Assembly (NCBI GenBank): GCA_964363305.1
Contig: CAYIHX010000053.1
Coordinates: 1 to 24,310, forward strand
Reading direction: 5' to 3'
DNA length: 24,310 bases
Source of the DNA: CAYIHX01 sp964363305
GTDB lineage: Bacteria; Bdellovibrionota; UBA1018
Shown: one piece after another, positions 7,441-16,019 of the stretch
Numbering within the stretch: the first letter of the stretch is position 1
Layout: every line of letters starts with the position of its first letter
The notes under the pieces: generated by a model
Told to the model about the DNA's origin: nothing
The model's database searches: none
Seen by the model: only the letters and a program-made list of their open reading frames with translations
Made by a program: the position numbers and the translations under genes

Positions 7441-8870
7441 CTTGTCCAGCCATACTCATATCTCTTTTTATTATAGCGGTAACCTGCCCCGCCTGCGTCA
7501 GTAAAAAAGACGATACCTTGATCATCGGCTTACCAAATGCCCCATTATCTTTAGCGAGCTGGAGGATTCGGGATGGAGCGTCTACTGTAATTGGAAACCA
7601 AACTCATCGCAGTCTATTAAAAATTGATCCTATCACTGGCCTCGTAAAGCCAAACGCAGCAAGCAGTTTTTCAGTTTCCATTAAAAAAAAACAACTCATG
7701 TTCAAACTCAGAAGCGACTTGAAGTTTCATGATGGTTCGCCGCTCGATTGCTTGACGACTAAAAAATCCTTTGAAAGGCTGGTTAAAAACAGTGAAACAG
7801 CCTCTTTAAAATTCCCAATAAATACGAAATTTCAGTGCCAAGATGATAAAACGCTAATAATTCAGCTAGACCGAATGCATTCCCTTATTTTAGAACAGCT
7901 CGCTTCCCCTGCTGCCAGCATCGCAAAAAACAATGGACTTATCGGACTAGGGCCTTTTCGCCTTGTTCGCCAAAGTAAGCAACAAATTGAACTAGAAAGA
8001 GTATATAAAAAAAATCCCCAAACTCTCATTTTTAAGATTGCACCGGCTGCCGATCTGGTCGAGCAATTTAATCTGGGAAAAGTTCACGACATCCTCTATC
8101 TAGGCCTCCTATCCTCTCCAGAATCGCTGTCTGTTAAGAACTGTAAACAAATCTCCGGACTTAGTCCTACATCTTTCTGGATCAACCTTAATACTAGAAG
8201 CTGGGGATTAGATAAGCGATCTATTCGCAAAGCAGTTCATTCACTTCTTACTGATGCAGTTCAAAGCCTAAACCTCTTTGAAAAGGAAGTTCCGTCACAC
8301 TCATTGATTCCATTCGGAATCTCTGGTAGGCGCGCGATCGCTTCAAGCAATGACAGAGCCTCGCTTCTTGCCGTGGTTTTCAATCATGCCAAAAAATATG
8401 GTCACCTTCACCTTACGGTACGCGACGTCCAATTTAGAGAATACGATTGGCAACAACTTACTCAATACGTCGACCCAATGCAGCAGTGGATCGATATCGA
8501 AATTCTCGATTCCCGTACTTTTTTTGAGAGATACTATACGACCACGCTTTCAGTCTTCCTAATTGGAGCAAACGCGTCTCGCAATGACCCATTTGAAGTG
8601 CTCAGTTTTTTCAGAAAATCTGATCCGGTCAATCCATCTGGTATCAAAGTCGACGTTGTCGACAGGCTCCAGGATCTTGCCTCTAAAGAAATCGATAGGA
8701 ATACGTATCTTCGGCTTGCCCACAACGCCGAAGAATGGGTCATCAATGAAGGCTATGCAGTTCCCTTGTTTTCTAAGAGATTTCGTGGGTGCACCTCCCC
8801 ATATCTAACTGGATACTCTCTTGGACCTCTCGGCCCACTTTCAATTGAATATGAAAATATTAAATTCTAA
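7425..8870 (+). CDS. Family-5 (oligopeptide-type) extracytoplasmic substrate-binding protein
   Basis: The product is 481 aa. AAGGAG lies 11 bases before the ATG, which is inside the preceding gene. The N-terminus is a hydrophobic signal; Cys24 (after CPA) could be a lipidation site although the lipobox is imperfect. The order of segments fits SBP family 5: DDTLIIGLPNAP, then HRSLLKIDPITGLVKPNAA, then FKLRSDLKFHDGSPL, and LGPFRLV. This family captures oligopeptides, nickel or other ligands for ABC importers. No permease or ATPase gene is adjacent, so this is an orphan. It overlaps the following histidine-kinase gene by 20 bases, suggesting it may act as a ligand-sensing partner of that kinase and not for import; that link is inference. 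Confidence 0.82.
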   Translation: MYRRLTCPAILISLFIIAVTCPACVSKKDDTLIIGLPNAPLSLASWRIRDGASTVIGNQTHRSLLKIDPITGLVKPNAASSFSVSIKKKQLMFKLRSDLKFHDGSPLDCLTTKKSFERLVKNSETASLKFPINTKFQCQDDKTLIIQLDRMHSLILEQLASPAASIAKNNGLIGLGPFRLVRQSKQQIELERVYKKNPQTLIFKIAPAADLVEQFNLGKVHDILYLGLLSSPESLSVKNCKQISGLSPTSFWINLNTRSWGLDKRSIRKAVHSLLTDAVQSLNLFEKEVPSHSLIPFGISGRRAIASSNDRASLLAVVFNHAKKYGHLHLTVRDVQFREYDWQQLTQYVDPMQQWIDIEILDSRTFFERYYTTTLSVFLIGANASRNDPFEVLSFFRKSDPVNPSGIKVDVVDRLQDLASKEIDRNTYLRLAHNAEEWVINEGYAVPLFSKRFRGCTSPYLTGYSLGPLGPLSIEYENIKF

Positions 8871-10074
8871 ATTTAGCAGCTCAGACGTTCCAGAAAAGAA
8901 ACCAATTTTTTTATACACATTGCTCAGTTTTTTTGCGTTCAGCACCATCTTCTCGGTCATTTCCATTAGTGTGCGTACTCAAGAAATTAACTCTGAATTT
9001 ATAAATTGGAGAGCTACACTCGCATCGACGCTGCCTACGCTTCTATCCCAGGGAGACTTAGTTAGAGCAAACAGTCTGATCCAGCTAAAACCTCAATTTA
9101 AAACTGAAATTAGCGATATAAATGGAAGGCTTTTGCTCACGAACCACCCAGAAGAGAACCAAATTCAATTACAAATGTTGGACCAACTCTTGGATGGAGT
9201 GACACCAGTAGGTCAACTCATTCTCGGAAACCCCGATTTACAAAATACAGACTGGCTTCATTTGTTAGGGTATATAGGTCTCTTCTTTTTTTTCCATTTT
9301 GCATTATTTCTTAAGCTTAGAATAATGCAGGTCGAGCGTTTACTCTTAGCTGAAAGACAATGGACGGCTCAGCAGCTATCTCATGACCTCAAGTCACCAC
9401 TTGCAGCCTTGAACACCCTAAAATCAGTGATCCTAAATGGACTATCAAACAACCAAGAAGCCTACGAACTGTTCGATGCTGCGCACCAAAGAATTGAAAC
9501 TATGATCTCTAATTCAGACAGCAAGGTTGGATCACACCTGCCGAGCCTCCGCATTGATACGCTTCTTGATTCCATACTTGCCGAAAAATCAGCCTCATTA
9601 ACTAACATTACCTTTGGAAAAGAAGTTTTCTTAGAGCAGGCCACTCTTCCATCTCACATTAGCGGCACAGACTTCGCTAGGGTCGTCTCAAATCTAGTAA
9701 CCAACGCCCATGAGGCATACAACGGCCATGTAACCACAAAAAGAGTTGATGTAAAAATTGTGACAGCTAAGTCGAAAACATCGCTGACTATCCGAGACTA
9801 TGGAAATGGAATCACTCCGACTGTGCTCAAAAAAATTGGTACATTTGGGTATACGATAGGAAAAATCACAGGCTCTGGACTAGGACTTTACTTCGTCAGA
9901 CGAAAAATTAGTGCTTGGGGTGGAAGAGTTTCGATCGACACTGTGCCCGGAAAAGGTACGGTGATTAACGTACAATTTCCTAATCAAAAGCCAAATTCGA
10001 TTAGGCTTCTATTTGCTAGTATGCGACCAATTAAGAGGCGACTGATCGCCGCATTACTAACGAGTGAAAAGTAA
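8851..10074 (+). CDS. Membrane sensor histidine kinase (orphan)
   Basis: The product is 407 aa from ATG 8851; a TTG at 8821 in the same frame is the alternative. Neither has a clear ribosome binding site, so coupling to the overlapping upstream gene is likely. Layout: membrane helix ~18-41, extracytoplasmic sensor region ~42-134 with no recognised fold, second helix ~135-155, then the kinase core. Motifs are complete: H-box QLSHDLKSPL (His178), N-box NLVTNAHEA (Asn281, Asn285), G1 DYGNG (Asp316) and G2 GSGLGL (341-346). A short basic tail follows. No response regulator lies in the window. The small periplasmic region and overlap with a binding-protein gene suggest the kinase reads ligand occupancy of that protein. 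Confidence 0.88.
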   Translation: MKILNSKFSSSDVPEKKPIFLYTLLSFFAFSTIFSVISISVRTQEINSEFINWRATLASTLPTLLSQGDLVRANSLIQLKPQFKTEISDINGRLLLTNHPEENQIQLQMLDQLLDGVTPVGQLILGNPDLQNTDWLHLLGYIGLFFFFHFALFLKLRIMQVERLLLAERQWTAQQLSHDLKSPLAALNTLKSVILNGLSNNQEAYELFDAAHQRIETMISNSDSKVGSHLPSLRIDTLLDSILAEKSASLTNITFGKEVFLEQATLPSHISGTDFARVVSNLVTNAHEAYNGHVTTKRVDVKIVTAKSKTSLTIRDYGNGITPTVLKKIGTFGYTIGKITGSGLGLYFVRRKISAWGGRVSIDTVPGKGTVINVQFPNQKPNSIRLLFASMRPIKRRLIAALLTSEK

Positions 10075-10145
10075 GACATGCATCGGGAGATAATTAATCA
10101 GATTCCGTTGCGACACTAAGAGACCTCTAAAGATAAACCGCGCAA

Positions 10146-10284
10146 TGGGCTTGACCCGATTACGTAGACAGTTTGCTTACGCTGCCTGAGACACCGTGCC
10201 TCGGGTTTTGCGTTCGTACTCCTCCGGGCTCACGTAGTCGAGTGAGGAATGCTCGAGGAGAACCTGAACTGCTGTAAGCGCCAA
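10146..10284 (-). mobile_element. Truncated IS3-family element: transposase 3' end plus terminal sequence
   Basis: On the minus strand a frame ending at a TAA (10177-10179) reads HSSLDYVSPEEYERK followed by TRGTVSQAA, matching the C-terminus of IS3-group OrfB integrases (the HSSLxYxSPxEYE motif after the DDE core). The frame hits a stop at 10285-10287, so nothing upstream of the last ~35 codons survives. Just outside the stop, 10146-10171 (starting TGGGCTTGACCCG and ending TAGACAG) looks like the IS terminal inverted repeat. The other end was not found. The remnant lies between two convergent operons, within the gene-free 10075-10337 stretch, and marks past transposition in the AT-rich zone. 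Confidence 0.75.
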
Positions 10285-10337
10285 TCACCTCTTACCTCTC
10301 CCCGCTTGCAATTCTATAAATCTCAAAAGGCCGTTTT

Positions 10338-11153
10338 TTACGAGGTCCCAGCCCCATCAAGGACAGCAACCCTCAAGCCAAATTCAGCCACTGCCGCAGC
10401 GTCTTCAAGAAAGATATTTCTCCACAAATTCGCGTCATTTTGGAGATACTTAGATTTCTTGAACTCATCTCCTGATGTAATCACGGGCCAATATACGTCT
10501 AGCCACTTCTGTTTCTCATCCCGCCTTTCTCCGCTCCGTACAGAAATAACGTCATTAGCCAAGGTAAATTGAGGATTGAGAGCGCTAAGAACCTCTTGGA
10601 GTGCGTCCCTATTGCCGCCCCTCGAGGCCTGAGTGGAGCGTTTGTCGTCTAGCAATATTTGAATTAGGTCATTTCCGACATTGGCGCTAACCAGAGAATC
10701 TTCCGCGTCAATTAGAACGGTTCGATAGTTTCGTTGAACTCTCAGTAGAAGTCTGATTAAATTTCCGGCAGATTCTAACGGAAGATGTTGCAAAACATAA
10801 CGAACAAAAATAACTGAAGGACTCACATCCTCGATAACTGAATTAATTGCGTCGAGAGAACAGATATCCTTCTTGACGAATCGAAGACTCAAGTCTCCAA
10901 ATAAGCTCCTCGCTTCCTCAAGAAGGGCATCGTTAAAGTCCACTCCAGTGTACTTTTTGCAATATCCATTAGTTCTAAGAAACTCACCCAAAACGCCAAC
11001 ACCACACCCCAAATCGAGAACATCCGATTCCATATCAATATAGGCGCCCCAAACATGAAACTCATGCGACAGAAGTAAGCTAGCCTGCTCCTGCAATCGT
11101 TGAATTTCAAACGAACGCAACACTGGATCCATTAAGCGATAGCTATTACTCAT
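10338..11153 (-). CDS. Class I SAM-dependent methyltransferase
   Basis: The product is 271 aa from ATG 11153, which has GAGAGG six bases upstream; the frame extends to 11198 but the earlier starts lie deeper in the preceding gene. Motif I VLDLGCGVGVLGEFL binds SAM, the post-I acidic segment is KYTGVDFNDALLEEA, and SVIFVRYVLQHLP fits motif II and its following helix. The substrate is not evident. It starts 8 bases inside the end of the PilZ gene, the last member of a four-gene minus-strand operon, so it probably modifies something connected with that pathway. Its 3' end faces the IS remnant; I see no terminator. Confidence 0.83.
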   Translation of the reverse strand: MSNSYRLMDPVLRSFEIQRLQEQASLLLSHEFHVWGAYIDMESDVLDLGCGVGVLGEFLRTNGYCKKYTGVDFNDALLEEARSLFGDLSLRFVKKDICSLDAINSVIEDVSPSVIFVRYVLQHLPLESAGNLIRLLLRVQRNYRTVLIDAEDSLVSANVGNDLIQILLDDKRSTQASRGGNRDALQEVLSALNPQFTLANDVISVRSGERRDEKQKWLDVYWPVITSGDEFKKSKYLQNDANLWRNIFLEDAAAVAEFGLRVAVLDGAGTS

Positions 11154-13110
11154 GCACATCCTCTCGTTCCCAGTAATGCAGGAGTACATCTGGAGCAAAA
11201 GACGTAACTATTAGCGACTTGGTAGCACCTTTCGAACCTGGCATCCCCGGCTCTGCCAATATGATACCCGGGGAATGAAACCCGTTCTCCGACGCAAAAA
11301 CTCCCAATACACGCGAAAACTTTTCAAAGTCATTTTCGCTCACTGCCTTCGACAAGAACCATGCAACACATGGATTCTGATTAACACTAAGGCCAGGAGG
11401 AAAGTGAGAGAGAATAAGTGTCCCAACAGCGCCAACACAATCCACAGAAAAATAATCCCTGCGAAAGTCAATAATCTGATCACTCAATACACGACTGCCA
11501 AAAACCTTAACTTCAAAATCCAAGTCTACGGCAAGACCCCCGATACCGCCCTCTACTAAATACTCATTCGCCTCCTTAACTATCTGAACATCTTCAGGAC
11601 CAATTTTTCGTATCCCCTCCTTCGCTTTTATCAACTCCTCAGATCCAATCTCACTATTTGAAAACCTAAAATATTTTACGTTGTTTAAATACGAGATCGC
11701 TGTCTGTTGGGAATATGACCGGAGATGATCAACGAGACCTTTCCAATACGGATGACCTTCGTTAAAAATCATCTGAAACCTTGGTACTGGAATGCTCGTC
11801 TTACCTACCTCAGCAATTGATCTAAAAAAGTTTTTGACAAACTTTTTTCCGATCCCCTCGTCCTTCTGAAAACGACTTCCAGCCAAATCAGAAAACTGCC
11901 ACACCTGCGTCGAATATCGAAAGCACGTTACATGTCCAAGGACCTCCCCCTCTTGGTCTCTCTGAACCCAGCGATGAAAGGCACCAGCCCCCCAAGATCC
12001 CCCATCCTTATCGAGAACCAAATCATCAAATCCTGTCTGAGCCGCTAAATATTCGTCCGATACGGCCCCCGAGCGTATGAACAAATTCAATATTCTCCCT
12101 CGATCGGCATCAATCTCCGCATCTCCCAGAGACAGATCACCTGTAATTCTACGAAGCCACGGAAGTGCATCCTCCAAATTAGAAACCGCAAGTCGCAAGC
12201 TCACGAGGGTTTCGTTGATTCCACAAACCTCAAATGATCCGTCAATATCATCTAATTTAACGACTAATCCTATGCAAAATAGATCAACGTCCGACTGATT
12301 TAATGGCCTCACGGAAAGCCCGAGACTTGCACAATCAATAACCTCAGCCCAGGCACTCCATGACCGTGGAGACCCACCCCTTACGCACACATTTCCAATA
12401 GAAGATCGATACCGCGAATTCTTCCTTCGTTCGACAGGCGCCATTTCTACTATATGAGAATCCATATCCAATTCCAGACCGACTCTAAAAAAATTTATCG
12501 ACTTCCGAACGCCATACCCATCCCCTCCCGGCAACTGCACGCGCACTATATTTCCCAGTACATTGACCTTCGTGGGGGCCTTAAATACGACCCCTGAAAC
12601 ACGATCACCTATCCTGGGAATGAGGTCGGTCGAAATTCCAATAATTAGGCCAACACCGTTCAATGAGCGATCAAAAAGCTCGATGCGAATGCGAGTCGAC
12701 TTTCCTCCCGAAACAATGATCCCTTCCCCTCGCAGTTGGCCTTCAAATCCTTGCCTCTCTGAATTTCTCCTAGAAACAAGTTCGGCCTCTGATGGAACCG
12801 ATAGTCTGTAGTCAAAATCCGTCTGAAGAACAGGAGAACACGTCGAAGCGAACAACAGAACCCTCGACGGTCCAAAAACTTCTATTCCAACAGATTCCCC
12901 ACATCCTAAAGTCCCTGCCGATGAAAGCCTAATTGAAAAAAATCTCCCTTCGCCCTCTGAACGCGGGCTCGAATCTTCAACATCTATAATTTCCGCAGAA
13001 ATTCGACTCTCTTGAAAGACAACGATCAATGGCCAATTCAGAAATTTTGCCTCTCTTAGGATTGAAGCTAATAATCGAGAGCTATGCAAAGGCTGCTTCT
13101 TCACAGTCAA
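11146..13110 (-). CDS. Tandem PilZ-domain protein with GNAT-like C-terminal region
   Basis: The product is 654 aa. Two PilZ-type c-di-GMP binding units are visible. The first has RRNSER (Arg115xxxArg119) and DRSLNG (147-152); the second has RRKNSR (Arg229xxxArg233) and DCASLG (259-264, Ala in place of the usual Ser). A YcgR-N-like beta domain probably precedes the first. Residues ~335-485 resemble an N-acetyltransferase: FQKDEGIGKKF fits the acyl-CoA pyrophosphate loop and HPYWKGLVDHL the C-terminal helix. The last ~165 residues are unassigned. No signal peptide or membrane segment is seen, so it is cytoplasmic. It overlaps the upstream cyclase-like gene by 4 bases and the methyltransferase gene by 8. 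The architecture suggests an acyltransferase switched by c-di-GMP; the GNAT call is weaker than the PilZ calls. Confidence 0.75.
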   Translation of the reverse strand: MTVKKQPLHSSRLLASILREAKFLNWPLIVVFQESRISAEIIDVEDSSPRSEGEGRFFSIRLSSAGTLGCGESVGIEVFGPSRVLLFASTCSPVLQTDFDYRLSVPSEAELVSRRNSERQGFEGQLRGEGIIVSGGKSTRIRIELFDRSLNGVGLIIGISTDLIPRIGDRVSGVVFKAPTKVNVLGNIVRVQLPGGDGYGVRKSINFFRVGLELDMDSHIVEMAPVERRKNSRYRSSIGNVCVRGGSPRSWSAWAEVIDCASLGLSVRPLNQSDVDLFCIGLVVKLDDIDGSFEVCGINETLVSLRLAVSNLEDALPWLRRITGDLSLGDAEIDADRGRILNLFIRSGAVSDEYLAAQTGFDDLVLDKDGGSWGAGAFHRWVQRDQEGEVLGHVTCFRYSTQVWQFSDLAGSRFQKDEGIGKKFVKNFFRSIAEVGKTSIPVPRFQMIFNEGHPYWKGLVDHLRSYSQQTAISYLNNVKYFRFSNSEIGSEELIKAKEGIRKIGPEDVQIVKEANEYLVEGGIGGLAVDLDFEVKVFGSRVLSDQIIDFRRDYFSVDCVGAVGTLILSHFPPGLSVNQNPCVAWFLSKAVSENDFEKFSRVLGVFASENGFHSPGIILAEPGMPGSKGATKSLIVTSFAPDVLLHYWEREDVHE

Positions 13111-16019
13111 GCGACTCTTCTCCCCTTATCGTTTTCTAGCGTCACACCGGAAACGGCACCAGACCTGAAGACAAATACCCGCTGCTCCACCCCAGGAACA
13201 CTTACGTCTAACGCGATCCAATTGGATTCATAGGTCAAGTCTTGAATGCCGACAGAAAATATTTCTCCTGTCAACGTTTTTGAAACCTGCTCAAGTTTAG
13301 AAACTTCAGCCATTGCAGTCCCAGTAAAGGTCCATCTTGCATTGACCTTCCCGGAAAGACCCATGCTGGTGTCTCCATAAACTAAACAAAAGCGAGCAAG
13401 AAGATCGCGACTCCTTACGTCTCGCACAGCCCGAAATTCGTCTGGATATTGACCTTCAATTAATCCTTTAAGTTCCTGAATAAAAGATAAAATTCGGGCG
13501 AACGCCTCTTGATTACGCGGAACTGAAAATGTGAAATAGAAGGCATCCCATTGTACCGATTGGAGCTTACCTCCACGATCCAAAGCCATATTTTTCAGAT
13601 CCGACCCTAAGCTATCCACGAACTTTGTCCATACTTCAGCACCAAGTCGCCGAGAAAGGAGGGTACTATCTCGTAAATCACACATTAGAAGAAATCCACT
13701 ATCGAATTGCTGAAGGTCGTTTCTTGCGACACCACCAATCGCAACATCTTCTGGCAACATCTTTTTTAAGAGCTGGATACTCTCAGAGTTTACCCTCGAT
13801 TGATGCCATGCAAAGATGCCCTCTCCCACTCTCTTTGAAAGCTGCTGAATCTCCGACTCCATCGCGGCCGTAAAAAATCCAACGTGGCTAGAATCTAGCC
13901 AAAGCAAACCAGATGGGGAGTCAGCGTCATGAGCCCCCGGCAACGAGACAGGCACTACACACATACTTTGAGCGTCAATTGCATCAAGCAAATTGACACT
14001 AGAAGAATGAAGTACACTAGAGATCCATGCTACGTTCTGGACTGAAATTGCTCGGTTTCTGTTTACAGCCAGAGCTACAGGACCCTGTTCATTCTTTTTT
14101 ACGGCGTAAATTTTTGTATTCTTCAGCTGATCGAGACCTGCGGATGAGTACCCAAAGGTTGCCTGCAAAGTCAGGGCGCGATTTTCTGAATCAAGAGAGA
14201 ACAGGCATACTCGACAACCAAGAGTGTTTCCAATTCTCGCGACGATAGCAGATAAATAGTCCACGTAACTCGATGAGTTCTCGCAAGATAGATCAATTCC
14301 AGAAACAGATCTTGACCACTCTTTAGCCGATCCAAATTCAGCCCGCCTGAGGCGCTCAATCAATGGTCCAGTTACCAGATCTACTACGGTGCGCAGACCG
14401 TCAAAATTAAGACCATTATCCAAATACTGCTCAGAGTAATTAGTCATGGAGAAAACACCGAACACACCGCTATCGTCCTTGAGTGGAAGCGCTGAGAAGT
14501 ACCTGCCCGTATATACTTCTCTAGCAGACTCTCCTTTTCTCAGACTTTGTGCGAATACTGAATCCTGTTCAATATTCCAAATCGGAGACTTTGTGGTCAT
14601 GATATGGGCTACAACTGGCGGAACTGACTCAACTATAGTCCTGCTTTTTGAGCGAGGTGCTTGATCACTACCGAGACTCGCCTGAATAACTCGGCAACTT
14701 CCACTAACATCAGGAATCAGAATACTAATTCGACCGATACTCAGTCGATCCATTACAGCGAATAAAATGTCCGTAATATCATTAGTCTCAGGAATTCGTA
14801 CAATATAGGACTGAGTCCACCTGACCAATGAAAAATATCGAGCAGCAAGACGTAATCGAACACGCAGTCCTTCAGCAAGGAGACCGAGGCTAAACAGCAC
14901 TTGAACGTAGGCAGTTGGCATAAACGGGACACCGAGTAGCTTGAGGCTGTCAGCCAGTGCACTAACCGCCATTAGCGTAAGAACCAGATCCCGAAAGAGA
15001 AGCCCAGAAACCATAAATAGCACCGCTAGAACAAGGAAAATTGGTGCGAATCCAATCGCAAAATAGTCAGATAGGCAGAACATTGCAACAAGAACTGTGA
15101 AGCGAGGCAAAAGACTCAACCGACCTATGGGCGCATTCAAAAATTCAATCAAGGCGGCACCCTTGGACTTGCGCAACAATAAGCACGAAATCCTTCCAAA
15201 ACTGAATCCACAAAATGCGGAGATCGCCAAGAAATTTGATAACCTTGCCCAGAAGAAATTAGTCAATTCGACGGGAATTAGAACCGAGGACGCGCCAGAA
15301 ACCACGAACAAAAATGGAACCCAATAGATTGTATATTTCGAAGATTCGTTTTCAGAATCCTGGAGGCCAGAAAATTTTGAAACTATAATTCTGGAAAATT
15401 CTGCAGCTATAAATAGAGCTAGAAGGAGGAACAGCAAGTCCCTTCTGAAAAATTCAATAAATTTAGAGAGTCTCTCTACTGAATCAGCGGGACCAGAAAC
15501 TAATGGACCATCTATATGACCACATCTACGGTATTCGCTAGGGCACCAAGCCCTGACTACCAGATCCGATTTACAGAAAATCAAACCGTTTGAAACTATT
15601 TGGTATCGATTGATCGCATCTAGTGCCTGCCCTCCCATATTAAGTTCCAAGGGTACTTCACTGTTCTTTCGATCTCCACAATCTGCCGTGATAAGATGAA
15701 CAAGAACGCCTAACCCCAAAACATTTGAGGCATGAAAATTTTTCTGCAATAGAGATGCCGGAATTCTGTACTCGTTCTTGCAGATTAATAACCCTAAGGG
15801 TCCAGGCAGTCTCTCCTTAATGCTGCACTTTGATTGTTCGAAATTTTTGATACTAGTTGCCAATAGTTGGACATTTGGGCGAGAAATTTTTATGTAGTAT
15901 ACGGCCCATACGGGCGCATAAGCGATGAAAAAAATAGAAATGAATGTCAGCACTACGGAGAGTCTAGATCCCCTGCTTCTTTCAAATTCTATATTGTTAT
16001 GCACTTCTAAGCCTTTCAT
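13107..16019 (-). CDS. 7TM membrane protein with two GAF-like domains and a degenerate class III cyclase domain
   Basis: The product is 970 aa from ATG 16019; upstream in-frame starts (ATG 16034, TTG 16053) lie deeper in the preceding gene and lack a better ribosome binding site. Layout: membrane helix ~19-42, Cys-containing extracytoplasmic domain ~43-190, a block of about seven helices ~193-390, GAF-like domain ~405-560, second GAF-like domain ~585-735, and a C-terminal cyclase homology region ~770-950. In that last part the two metal Asp are kept (CDLRDST, Asp781; QWDAF, Asp825). The purine-specifying Lys and the transition-state Asn/Arg are lost (TAMAEVSKLE in place of DAVNLASRLE: Ala904, Lys908). 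It may therefore be a regulatory or altered cyclase. The gene overlaps its neighbours by 23 and 4 bases. Confidence 0.75.
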   Translation of the reverse strand: MKGLEVHNNIEFERSRGSRLSVVLTFISIFFIAYAPVWAVYYIKISRPNVQLLATSIKNFEQSKCSIKERLPGPLGLLICKNEYRIPASLLQKNFHASNVLGLGVLVHLITADCGDRKNSEVPLELNMGGQALDAINRYQIVSNGLIFCKSDLVVRAWCPSEYRRCGHIDGPLVSGPADSVERLSKFIEFFRRDLLFLLLALFIAAEFSRIIVSKFSGLQDSENESSKYTIYWVPFLFVVSGASSVLIPVELTNFFWARLSNFLAISAFCGFSFGRISCLLLRKSKGAALIEFLNAPIGRLSLLPRFTVLVAMFCLSDYFAIGFAPIFLVLAVLFMVSGLLFRDLVLTLMAVSALADSLKLLGVPFMPTAYVQVLFSLGLLAEGLRVRLRLAARYFSLVRWTQSYIVRIPETNDITDILFAVMDRLSIGRISILIPDVSGSCRVIQASLGSDQAPRSKSRTIVESVPPVVAHIMTTKSPIWNIEQDSVFAQSLRKGESAREVYTGRYFSALPLKDDSGVFGVFSMTNYSEQYLDNGLNFDGLRTVVDLVTGPLIERLRRAEFGSAKEWSRSVSGIDLSCENSSSYVDYLSAIVARIGNTLGCRVCLFSLDSENRALTLQATFGYSSAGLDQLKNTKIYAVKKNEQGPVALAVNRNRAISVQNVAWISSVLHSSSVNLLDAIDAQSMCVVPVSLPGAHDADSPSGLLWLDSSHVGFFTAAMESEIQQLSKRVGEGIFAWHQSRVNSESIQLLKKMLPEDVAIGGVARNDLQQFDSGFLLMCDLRDSTLLSRRLGAEVWTKFVDSLGSDLKNMALDRGGKLQSVQWDAFYFTFSVPRNQEAFARILSFIQELKGLIEGQYPDEFRAVRDVRSRDLLARFCLVYGDTSMGLSGKVNARWTFTGTAMAEVSKLEQVSKTLTGEIFSVGIQDLTYESNWIALDVSVPGVEQRVFVFRSGAVSGVTLENDKGRRVA

